From: Rhizophagus sp. LPA8_4_AMF
Lineage: Eukaryota > Glomeromycota > Glomeromycetes > Glomerales > Glomeraceae
Length of the DNA stretch: 32,340 nt
Assembly (NCBI GenBank): GCA_021464525.1
Contig: JADRCO010000499.1
Coordinates: 1 to 32,340, forward strand
Reading direction: 5' to 3'
The notes under the pieces were generated by a model. The model was not told where the DNA came from and searched no databases. It saw nothing but the letters and a program-made list of their open reading frames with translations. Positions 16,973 through 27,239 of the stretch are shown here, piece by piece; the first letter of the stretch is position 1, and each line of letters begins with the position of its first letter. A program made the translations under genes and the position numbers.

Positions 16973-18940
16973 GTCCATTAATACAGTATAACTAGGAAAA
17001 CAGAAACCGTTAAAGTCCGTCGCATTTATTTACTCGGTATCTTTTTTATTGATTACGAAAAATAGCATATAAAAAATAAGCTGTGTTACAAAATCATCAC
17101 TGAAAAGTGATACATAATCAAAAATGGAAAAAGCAGGGGTAATCAGCAAGGTGGCATCAGCGGATGGAAGGAAGGAAAATTTCATGGGTTAACACAAAAT
17201 CGACTATTGCAGTACAATAGAATGCCCTTCGCTAACGCTCGGACAACAAACCCAAATTATCCCACCACGTGATATTTAACCAATCAAATACGTCGAATAT
17301 CCCGTTATAACGAATTGGCCAATTATATTCTTTTTCTTTAATGTTATGTATTTTAAGGCCAAGTCATAATATGATCGAGTTCTATCTAACCATCTAACCT
17401 GTAAACAGTATAAATTATAAAATATATGAGACAAGACATAAGCAAAATCTTCTAAACTTACCATCAGTTAAAATGTTAAATAAAATGCAGTATATAAGAT
17501 CAAACGTTTATTAACAATTTGAATCCTTTTTATTTTTTCTAGAGTTATAGAGGTGTAAAAAGATGTCAAATTTATTTATATATATTTATTATAAGACAAA
17601 TTTTAATATAAATGGTCACGAAAAAATTCTATCAATTATGATTTATTAAGCAAGTTTCGTTATCCCGTGTTTTAGGACCCCGAATATACAAGTATGTAGA
17701 AAAATTGTACTATACGATCAGCTGTACGATTTGGATAGCATTTATTTAAGTTTTGTCCTGTACTGTCCGAATTTTTGCATTTAAATCGTACAGTACAGCA
17801 AAGAGTGTAAAATACTTCGTATCTCTAAAGAGTTGATGAATGTAGAAAAAGCTGTTATTCGATGTGGGTTTAGTAAATCCTGGATATTCTTACTTTTTAG
17901 ACATCATGACATATCATGATTGACCATCCCAGATATCGTGAAGGAGTTCTCAAGAATCTCCCGACTGTAGATTTTTGCCCGCAGTTCTAGAAATAATAAT
18001 AATCACGTGATTAGCTCAAAATTTTTACTGTCATTGGGATTAAAATTTTTTTTTTTTATTAATGTTACTGATTTACATAAAATTTTTATATAATTTCTTG
18101 TCAGTTTTATTATTTTTAATGGATTTTGAAGGGTATTTATTTAATTTTTATAGAATATCATTAATTTTTCTATATTTTAGGACCGTCTTCTTAAATCTAG
18201 GAAAATAAAAAAAGGAAGGGAAAAGTGAACTAATGATAAAGTAAGGATGTAATAACAATGTGAAGGAACAGAGTAATAGTGAAAGGAAATTATCATAAAT
18301 GATAAACAAGTTTCAGGAACAAAACCGACAAAAGGAAAGTGTCAGGAAGCGTCAGGAACAGAAAACAAAGGAAAGGGAAGCGGGAATGAAAAAAAAACTG
18401 AAAATAAAACATTAACAAAAAAAATGAAAACCCACCACCATGGAAAAGAAGAAATGATTAGTAAGTTTCAAATCAAGATAGAAGTAACAGAAAACAATAA
18501 AATAATAAGAAAAAAAGACATACTTCAATTCCGAAAATATGAAAGAAGCAAGAAAAATAGTGCTCATGAAAAAAATTAAATGTACGCGTGACAAATCATA
18601 TGATAAAAATTGTACTGCAAAAAAAAATCGTACAATCAATCATTCGTACAGTACAGTTTATCTGGTCGTACAGTAGAGTACATTATATGTATATCCCGAA
18701 ATATACATAAAAAGGGTAAGGGTTTTGAGTTTTGCAACGAATCAAAATTATAATGTTCATCTTTCCTTTTATGTGTAATCTCCGGCCTGAAAAAATGCGT
18801 ACAGCCAATAATAAATTTTTTCCTTACCTCTGTATATATATATATTTCGGAGACCTTGTGATTTTCATTCCCGCTGATTCCATTTTAAAGGTGACCAAAA
18901 AAAAAAAAAAATTTTTTTTTTATTATATTCATTTTTAAAA
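16973..18940. other. Intergenic DNA with repeat fragments
   Basis: No gene is supported. Items seen: a small stem ATCACT-GAAA-AGTGAT at 17096-17111; a dispersed repeat at 17263-17320; clusters of GTACAGTAC-type words at 17705-17799 and 18610-18672; a purine-rich + strand tract at about 18190-18500 with CGTCAGGAAGCGTCAGGAAC; and a run of about 15 A followed by 10 T at 18897-18921. Confidence 0.4.
17263..17320 (-). repeat. Dispersed repeat copy matching 29593-29649
   Basis: Read on the - strand, this segment shares ATTCGTTATAACG and ATTGGTTAAATATCACGTG, in the same order and spacing, with ATTCGTTATAACG and ATTGGTTAAATGTCACGTG at 29599-29648 (+). Similarity extends over about 56 bp. The right-hand copy lies inside a pogo/Tigger-like element end, so this one is probably a fragment of the same family in opposite orientation. 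Confidence 0.5.
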
Positions 18941-21900
18941 TTCGCTCATTTTTTTGATTGATGATCGAAGTGATGACTCACCAAATTTCCAGCTTGTAGT
19001 AGATCATTTTACTGTGCCTGATTGACGTATTACATGCATAATGTTTAAAAAGTCTACGTATAATTATAATACTGTGGTATTTTATAAATACCTGATTTAA
19101 AAATTACATTACACTAAAGGCTAACTTAATAATTAACGGATATTATTTATAAAAGAGTATAATGTAATAATCTTGAACAGAATTAAGAAATCAGAATTAA
19201 GGGAAGGTATATGATATATAATAATTTAACTATTATACTTTTTGGGATATTGTAAGCTGTACTATAACAATGACATTTAATTAATAATTGAATTTCACAA
19301 AAAGTTTATGAATTACAAATGAAAAAAAAAAACGGAATATTAATTGACAATGTCCATTATGCAATCAACAAACAGATTATGATCAGTAGATTTTGTGATA
19401 AAAAAATGTATACGTTTTTTTAAAACTAAATAAAAGGTTTATAGCTAAACTATAAACAATAATATCAATTACTAAAATAATTTTAAATTTAGATCATCAT
19501 TAAAATAAACAATAGAAGATTTTTATTATTTACATGTACGTTATTTTGTTAATTTCTTTTCGGTTTATATAATCCTTAATAAAATGATATATCTTTATGC
19601 TGAGAAAATATATATATCAAGGCTATGAATTTTTTTCTTAAAGACATATCTATTATCAAAACTTAATTTTATTTATTTTATTTACCCCTTTCTTGAAATA
19701 TTTCTCTCTTCTATGTTGAAATAACAAAAAGACTGTTCAATTTTTATTTATTTTTTATTTTTTTTTTTCTTATTTCACAAGCAATAAAGTGCATTTCAAT
19801 ATAATTGTATCAAGCGAACCTGATATTTCATATATTAAAAGAAAATATAAATATAATCTTATTTTTTATTTATTTATTATTTATTTATTATAGAGTACGA
19901 AATTTTTGAGAACGTTACAATATTGTCCGTATCATGTCTACTTTATTTTATTCCCATAAATGTAAATATTAGAAGTCAAAATATTTGGAAGATCATAATA
20001 GGATAACGGGGATGATTTGCATATTAAAATTTAATTTTATTTGCGTAACCACAAAATATTCCCACTATTTATTTATAATGAATTCATTTTTTTATTAACA
20101 CACATGGTGAACTGGATTTTGTTATTGGATAACAGGAAAAAACAATCACCAGATTTATTGCATATCCAATCAGATGGACATATTCAAGACAATATTAAAT
20201 ATATTTTAAGGTTGTGTTAGTAAAAAAAAAATGTTGGTTGGATGAGATATCAAATGAAATACTTTTTATTTGTTACATAAATAAAATGTATTCGTTCCCA
20301 TAAGACCGGAGATTTATTTCATTACTTCCAGAGAGATTTGTTTAATAAATTAAGTTATCATGATATATTTGAATAAGATCTATAAAAATGGGTTCATAAA
20401 TCATTTTATTTCAAATAGGTCAATGCGTGAACAATAGTTATGAAGAAAACCAGATTTTGATCAAATCTCAATATATCCATATGTGAAGAAGAAAAAAATC
20501 AATAAATTTCTTTTTATATCTTAACTATCCTTATTTAATATTAGTTTTTGTAATACGAAATGGTACTTTCAATAAGAAATGGTTATTACCAAATGACTTA
20601 ATAATCAATATAATAATATGACGTAACAGTAAGGCATATTTATAGATTTAGTAAATCACGTATTTTGTTTTTTAAATGATCGGTTGATTACTGTACTAAT
20701 TATTCCACCGATCATGAGATAAGGTAATAATATTTTAAAGTAATAACAGATTATAAGAGTGAGCACAGTGTAAGGACAATGGTTCGTAGTTTTGAAAATT
20801 CCAGAAAAATAAATAAATTACGATGAATTGAGTTTCCCTTATTATATCGTACATGCGTAAATAACATAACAGATAATATGAATGAACGAAAAATAGGCAA
20901 AATTATGAAATTATCAATCTGAAATTTATGATATTCGGTCATTTATCATTTGTTTCATTTTTTTTCTAAAAAAGAGAGATCCCGAATTATGCGTAAATGA
21001 AGAGATTTTAGGGGAATAAATTCGTTGCAACTTTTGTTTTATCAAGATGACGTGCTATAACAACTCCTTATCTTTTTTCTCATTGTGTAACATAACTAAA
21101 AAAAAAGAAAATAAGGTTTTTATTTATGATACTTTTTTATAATTATCGTTATTGTCAATGTGACGAAAAAAAAAACTATTGATATTATTCCCACAAACAA
21201 ATTCTTTCGTTATTGATCCCTAATGCATAATATTTTTCAGAGAGAAACAAAGAGATACAAAAAACAAATATACTTTCCATGTATGTGATATTAATTAACA
21301 TATCGTAGCATCTAAATAAAAACTATGTTCTAAATCTATTAGCCATTCGAATTTACTTATGATCATGAATTGTATTTTTAAAGATCCTTATTAAGTTTAA
21401 CTCTGTGACGGTTAAAATTATTTTTATCAATACTTCATGTTCTTCATGATTTCATCGTATTACACTCATGATTAAACTAATAATTGATTTTCTCACGTCG
21501 TATAACAATAACAATTGATAATTGATGATTGGATCCAGAAATTTATTTGAAATTCAGCAGATAGCATATCGGATCGATTATTTGCTATTGAAACAATGAG
21601 ATAGAAAATAAAATTCCTGATGTACTTACGCGTAATGAAGGTTTTAAAATGTTCTTACTTTATGTAAAATATGAGATCAAATTCCAAGCTGGTCAGAAAC
21701 CGGATTTTCTATCTCAGTTAAAAATAAACGCGTATAAACAAACAAAAACATGATGGATTTTTTTAAATTCTTAATCAGACCAAAAAAGAAGTCATTCAAA
21801 AAACTATTACCTTTCGTATTTAAATGATCAAAATAATTACTTAATATGTATTTGTAAATAAAATTTGGCTTTAGTGTTTTCCTTGTACAGGGATTGGGCT

Positions 21901-22244
21901 GTATGATAAATAAGTTGAGAAGTTTCTTTTTTTGTCCGTGATTAGAACGGATTCATATACTATCGCCTTCAGTAAATATCGCTTTATTTCTTATGTTCAT
22001 TCTCATGATTTTATTACTATTTTCAACACACTATTTTTATGATAATATGTAATATTTTTAAAAATAGTTCATAAAAAATTTTTAAAAAATTGGTCACATG
22101 TCTGAATTTTTTTTGGAATAAAAGCTTCATTTATCAGAGTGTTTTTCAGAAAATTTTTCAGACATTTATTTACTCAAATTTAAATAAATATCCCTCTAGT
22201 TTAATTTCTCTACCACATTTCGCTCTTTAAATAATTTAATCAAG
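18941..22244. other. Long AT-rich stretch without recognisable genes
   Basis: Both strands were read for exon-like segments, transposase motifs and kinase scraps, and none was found. The stretch is dominated by A/T runs and short TTTATTTATT-type repeats (for example 19868-19892). The right end, from about 21960, is the 5' flank of the small Arg-rich gene and resembles the flank of its relative at 16747. Short - strand frames such as 20942-20751 have no supporting features. Confidence 0.45.
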
Positions 22245-22427
22245 ATGGCAATAAACAGCTCTGAAGATTTATTCGTTCCTTCTATTAATTTAAATAGTTA
22301 TAATCGTCGTCAAATAATTAATAGAAGAAATCATCGCATTCAACGTGGAATTAATAGAACATGTAGAAGACGAACTTTTACACCATTCGCAATTCAATTA
22401 TTTCAAGGATTACATCCTTTTTATTAA
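22245..22427 (+). CDS. Small arginine-rich protein, 60 aa
   Basis: An intact frame beginning MAINSSEDLFVPSINLNSYN, then a strongly basic stretch with IINRRNHRIQRGINRTCRRR, and a hydrophobic end with FTPFAIQLFQGLHPFY. ATG context is AAG-ATG-GC, better than average for this AT-rich sequence. A frameshifted relative lies 5.5 kb upstream in the same orientation, and their 5' flanks are alike, so they arose by duplication. Conservation of the basic core between the copies suggests the frame was once under selection. No signal peptide is seen; the clustered Arg suggests binding to nucleic acid or another acidic partner, but the family is not recognised. It could also be the first exon of a longer gene, since a GTAAGT lies at 22463 and a kinase scrap follows. 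Confidence 0.5.
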   Translation: MAINSSEDLFVPSINLNSYNRRQIINRRNHRIQRGINRTCRRRTFTPFAIQLFQGLHPFY

Positions 22428-22516
22428 TAGTAAAGAAGATTTCATCTTTCGTTATTAAATTTAGTAAGTATGATTCTAATTATTTGCATGATATACATAC
22501 ATACTACGATTCTTAG

Positions 22517-22606
22517 TCTGATGTTTACAGTTTAGGTGTTCTTTTATGGGAAATTTCAAGTGGATATTCGCCTTTTTCAATCCATTCCAATTATATTAAG
22601 TCTTAA
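22517..22606 (+). pseudogene. Protein kinase domain fragment
   Basis: Directly after an acceptor-like TTCTTAG the + strand reads SDVYSLGVLLWEISSGYSPF and nine more codons before TAA. This is kinase subdomain IX (the conserved Asp and the Gly-x-x-x-Trp-Glu pattern) and closely resembles SDIYSMGMIMWELTTGCRPF of the kinase at 9156-11454. No other kinase subdomain is visible on either side, so this is a stranded exon fragment. A GTAAGT at 22463 could be the donor of the old intron. Confidence 0.7.
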
Positions 22607-24389
22607 TTTTACCTGTTCGCATTAAATTTTATTTTTTTTTATTTAAATACGATATCGTAAATTTTTTATTTCAATCGACAATAAGTTCAGTTTAAACTAA
22701 CGAAAATTCGGTTTGGGTCAAATTAATTGAAAAAACGTTACGTGGCATTTGAATATATTATCGATATTTTAGTTCGATTTACGGAAAAATAGTACAAAGT
22801 TCATTTTTTTTTTTGGTTCTTTTCTTATGAATAAATTCGAATTTTATTAAGTTTATAAATAGAAAAAGTGTTTAAATAAGTTTTTAAATTGAAAAGTGTT
22901 TAATAATTTTTTTAAGAAGACATATGATATATATAAAAGGAAATTTTATGAAATTCCAAAATATGCGCTTTATTTAATAAAATATTCTTCCCACTAAATA
23001 TCAAATTAGTTTTTACCGATTAGATCATTACCCGAAATTACAAAAATGAAATGATTACCAATAAAAATATGACACTTAATAGGAGATGAACATCATACAT
23101 GTTATGTCCTTTATGAACAAGATAGTTGACTATTTCAAATGAATTCTATACAAGGTTAATTGATTCCAGGTTGAAATAGTACTACCTAATTTACGATCCA
23201 TCACGTGAATGAATTAACCGTATACGTAATAATAATTTAGCGTATTTTAAATTTCGTTCCGGTAGTGGTAAAAAGACATTGTAAGTGGGATCCCTCTTCG
23301 TTAAGTTCAAAATTAGAAGTTTTAATAAATTATCTCGACCCAATTATTATCTATTTATGTATGAGATCATCGATTGTTTCAATTCGACTGCATTTGAAAT
23401 AAGAGATTAAATATTACAAATATTACGAAATGTAAAAATGATTATAATATTGCGTAACAAAAAAAAAAATTTTATTATTAAAAAAAAAATTTTATTTAAA
23501 ATAAGTATAATATTAATATTTAGTATAACAAATATGATCCTGTAATATATGTCGGCATTATCAAATCGTTATAAAATATAAATCGTTTGCTACTAGCCCA
23601 ATGATATTTTATTTGATACCACTGAAGTTTAGATAATGGATTTAACATAATTTACTCCCAATTTCCAATATTAAAACGTGAAGTACCATATATTATAAAT
23701 TGTATTTCAACATGTAAGATATACAATACGTTCATGAAAATTTTTAATTCTTGAATCGTTTCTTAATCTTGTTTTAATTGGAGGAAGGAAAAAGTTTTTT
23801 ATAATGATATGCAATATACCAGATCCACCAAAAATATTTGTTATTATACTGATGAATTTCACATACTAAGAACAAACTAATCTACGCGTAAAAATTTTTT
23901 TTTTTTTTTTTTTTTTTTTTCAAAGAAAAAACCTGTTAATTGATAAATCTTTGCTAATCATAAAATTTAGTTTGAATTTGAAAAATATGAATACCAATAG
24001 TTATCAATAAACACGAAAATTATAGCACCCGATCGATATGCAACCAATGATTATATAATCAGGCTTTATTCATCATGAAATTTTTAGGTAGATCTGTCCA
24101 TGTAATCCAACATGAATTGGTTCATAATAACATACTTTATTACAATTAATTAATTGACAAAACACTATTAAATTTTGAGGGATTCTTCAACTATAGGAAA
24201 CATTGTACAGAAACAATCTCATATTCTTAAGGTGTTGACTCAAAAACCTATTATATTAAAATAATTACATAAATAAATCATACAAAGAAATAAAAATTTT
24301 CTTTAGTACCGTTAATAAATATAAGTGTATAATATTAACTGTTAAAGAATATTACTAATCGCGTTAAACTTAAAATTATATAATTCATA
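22607..24389. other. AT-rich intergenic DNA with possible exon scraps
   Basis: No confident gene. Two weak coding-like stretches were noticed. On the + strand near 23185-23280 there is INRIRNNNLAYFKFRSGSG between stops. On the - strand near 23850-23720 there is a frame of about 45 codons containing NFFLPPIKTRLRNDSRIKNF. Also present: a 20-bp unit of A10 plus TTTTATTATT repeated at 23460-23500 and a run of 26 T at 23895-23920. Confidence 0.3.
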
Positions 24390-25459
24390 CTAACACAATT
24401 TCCAATTTCTAAAAAGGTTTTCAAATCTAGTTTTCTACTTCATCACGCAAACCGTTAGGAAATACCGATGGCAAGAGATGTACCGTATATTATGTACCGT
24501 AGATAAATGGATGATGATTAAAGAAATTAATCAATAAAAATGGCTTTAAATTATTATTTAATATTTGAAAACATTTTCACCTTCTAAATAAAACCCGTGG
24601 GCTCTAGAGTATAAATCCTTTGAAATCAGTATATTCAATAACGCTAACTGATTATTATAATTATGATGAATATAATTCAATACTGTTTCAATTAATGCTA
24701 TTAAAATATGGCGTTTCCACTAAGATTTGATCACTTCAAGGAACAACATTACTAGCTAAATAAATTAAATGATTCAATTTATGACGCATGCCGTCATATT
24801 CTTCATTTCTGATATAGCATCATTAAAAGATGGTGTACGATCCGAATTATCTGATACGTAAGAAACTTCAACGGTAATTGATGCATGTTATTGTGCTTTT
24901 GGTCAAAGTAAAAAGGAATGTAATCTTTAAAAAAATAAGTAAATTAATTAATTAATTAATTAAACATGCTTAAAAGATGACTCATCTTTCTCTTCCATAA
25001 TAAATCACAGCGTAAGTAAACTATACTGACTAAACAATAAACTTTACCATTAAAATATAATCTGACTATAATTAAGTTCCTTTAAATTCTACTGAATATG
25101 CTAGAAATTATGTAAGATACCGGAAATTATTATTATATGTACCAGCAAAACTCGCCAAACGTTTAGTTTTCCAAATCTCACAGTACCAACTAATGGGCTA
25201 TCGGTCGAGATATCCGTTGAAGGATAAATGGATTTGTATAAAATATAATAACTGACGGATACAACCTGCAATGACGCTGGTAAAAATAATTGAAGACCCA
25301 TCTTTACCAAAGAAATACATCAATTCTTTTCATCATCTGTTTATAATATGAAATATGAATAATCAATAAAAATAGTTTCAAATAATTATTTATCAAGACA
25401 TACTTACCGTCCAAAAATAAAATTGTAGGCTCTTTAGTATACCGTATTTTGCGGGCCAT
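24390..25459 (-). pseudogene. Decayed multi-exon gene of unknown family
   Basis: An apparent first exon (25459-25408) encodes MARKIRYTKEPTILFLD and ends in a consensus GTAAGT donor. Splicing to the AG just before 25302 continues in phase with DGSSIIFTSVIAGCIRQ and runs to a TAG near 25205. Beyond an AAAG acceptor near 24928 come PFYFDQKHNN, a frame change, VEVSYVSDNSDRTPSFNDAI, another change, GMRHKLNHLIYLASNVVP, a stop, SDQILVETPYFNS, a frame change and a 47-codon stretch with IETVLNYIHHNYNNQLALLN and ISKDLYSRAHGFYLEGENV. A last scrap, VHLLPSVFPNGLRDEVEN, lies near 24440-24490. The order of well-composed segments on one strand with plausible splice sites shows a former gene. At least two stops and three frame changes show it is dead. 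The family is not recognised. Confidence 0.5.
24942..24963. repeat. (AATT)n microsatellite
   Basis: A perfect run of AATT units inside an intron of the decayed gene at 24390-25459. It has no apparent function. Confidence 0.8.
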
Positions 25460-25926
25460 AGTACTCCGGGTATGATTCCCCCTTTTTGCGCGAGTTTTTA
25501 TTATTAATGGAAGATGTTTAAAAACTTGTATAACAATTGAGGTCTTATACTTGTAACACCTAGGATGTTTATGATTGATAAGATCGTTAGAAATGAGAGT
25601 TGTTTTTTGCAGGGTATTATAAATAGTACTGCGACAAAATAAGATAAATACTTCAATTTGAAATTAGCATAAATAATACTGTTTAAAAACATTGACCACA
25701 CTATTGTACAAGCCAAACAATTAAATATGGAAGAGTTTAACGGAAACTGTTATGCTTTTTATCCGATAATATCACGAGCGGAATTCCAAAAAAAGTAAGA
25801 ACCATGTATCTAACCTACAATGAGTGCAATCTACACAATCTATAGACTATAGGGCATCATGTGATGACGTACCTATAAACAATTACGTAATTTAATAAAT
25901 AAAAGTCATAAAAAAATCCCACCCCA

Positions 25927-26884
25927 ATGTTTTTTTTAGTAAACATTCAGCCATTCACCCCAAATACTCGCGGTGTAGTAAAACTGCCGTTTCTGATGTA
26001 CTTTAACGTTTTCGTGAAACTGGCCAGGTCGTCCTACGACAAGAACTTAGAGCTTTTGTTCAAAAAAAATGTTAAAATTCGTCGTCTTTGTACAAAAAAG
26101 CTTGCAACTGTTTGGACATTCGTAAAAAACAACCTATTTCTGCAAGTACTATATGCCGTAGCCTTAAAAGGTTTGGTCTTAGTGCCTGAATTCCCTATCG
26201 GAAACCTGCAATGACAGAAGCACATCGTCAGGCTCGTCTTGAATGGGCTCTTGCGCAATATACCCTTTTTCAGGGAGACCACTGAGCTGTTACGCTATCA
26301 GAAATTGGACAACAAGAAAATGGAGAGGAGTACTTTTTTCAGATGAAAGTACTTTTACCCAATTTCAACAAGGTCGTCAGAGAAAGGTATGATACGAGCC
26401 AGGAGAAGAATTGGCCACTTGATTTGTAAATATATGATATGGATCCTGATTGCATTGCAGTTACCGAAAACATAGCCCTAACAGAATGTTTTGGGGACTC
26501 CTGGCGTGGACTTGGATCAATCGTACCGTTTAAATGGTTCAGTTACAGGTCAAATTTATGATAAATTATTTATGACTATGTTGTACCACCTTTGGATGAG
26601 CATTTTCCTCGTGGTAATGGAATTTTTCAAGAAGATAATGCTCCACCACATCGTTCAAAAGCTGCAAATTGTGATGTTCAATGATTCTGATCTGAACCCA
26701 TAGAAAATATGTGGGCAGAAATGAAGGTAATGGTGCATCGTCGTGTTCCGTATCAAAGAGCTTGAGGAGTATGTTAAAGATGCGTGGCATGACATTTCTC
26801 CGGATTATTATAAAAAATTAATTGACAGCCAGTATGCTTCGGAGAATTGAAGCAGTTATTGCTGCCAAGTGCCAATGGATATAG
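25927..26884 (+). pseudogene. Dead Tc1-type (DDE) transposase
   Basis: Fragments of a Tc1/mariner transposase follow in order on the + strand. The inter-helix GRP motif appears as PGRPTTR (near 26025-26045). Then come PISASTICRSLKRFGLSA and PYRKPAMTEAHRQARLEWAL. The first catalytic Asp is in VLFSDESTFTQFQQGRQRK (near 26335). NRMFWG and RLNGSVTGQIYDK follow. The second Asp is in GIFQEDNAPPHRSKAANCDV (near 26630), the Glu in EPIENMWAEMK (near 26705), and the C-terminus is SMLRRIEAVIAAK ending at TAG 26882. Frame changes and stops interrupt it throughout (for example stops near 26189 and 26284). The stretch between the second Asp and the Glu is about 23 residues, not the usual 34, so some 33 bases are missing. 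It cannot make a functional enzyme. Confidence 0.85.
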
Positions 26885-27006
26885 TATTAATTATTAATAT
26901 ATAAATTTTATTATATAAAACTAATAAAGGACAATTCATTTAATATATTTATTCAATAATTTATTTTTATTATACTATTTTGTATGAAATTTTTATTTTA
27001 AAAAAT

Positions 27007-27034
27007 GTTCGTATAATTTTGATCGCTCTCTGTA
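27007..27034 (-). mobile_element. Probable right terminal repeat of the Tc1 relic
   Basis: Read on the - strand it begins TACAGAGAGCGATCAAAATT, a typical Tc1-like terminus starting next to a TA dinucleotide, 120 bp beyond the transposase stop. No matching left terminus was found between 25700 and 25930, so the element appears truncated at its 5' end. Confidence 0.45.
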
Positions 27035-27174
27035 TTTAGGAGTTTGTTTACATTAATTTGATAAAAAAGCAATTCTTTTTAAGTTCCGACTTAACGAATA
27101 CTATTTATTATTAAATATTATCATTTAGCCATATAGGTTCATATTGAATATCATATCCATTTATTTTTATGCAA

Positions 27175-27202
27175 CGTACGATAATTAGTATATGATCGTA
27201 CG
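27175..27202. repeat. Short perfect inverted repeat
   Basis: CGTACGAT at 27175-27182 pairs with ATCGTACG at 27195-27202 around a 12-base loop. The word CGTAC is otherwise concentrated at 17.7 and 18.6 kb. Confidence 0.4.
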
Positions 27203-27239
27203 AAAACTTAGGTAATATATTATTGTATGAAATTAATTA

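Noticed and set aside
18412..18938. Short frames on both strands around 18.4-18.9 kb
   Set aside because: Made of Lys or Phe runs from purine or pyrimidine tracts; no coding signature.
25504..25716. 70-codon - strand frame upstream of the decayed gene
   Set aside because: Hydrophobic AT-driven composition, no splice link to the exon at 25459-25408, and no homology recognised.
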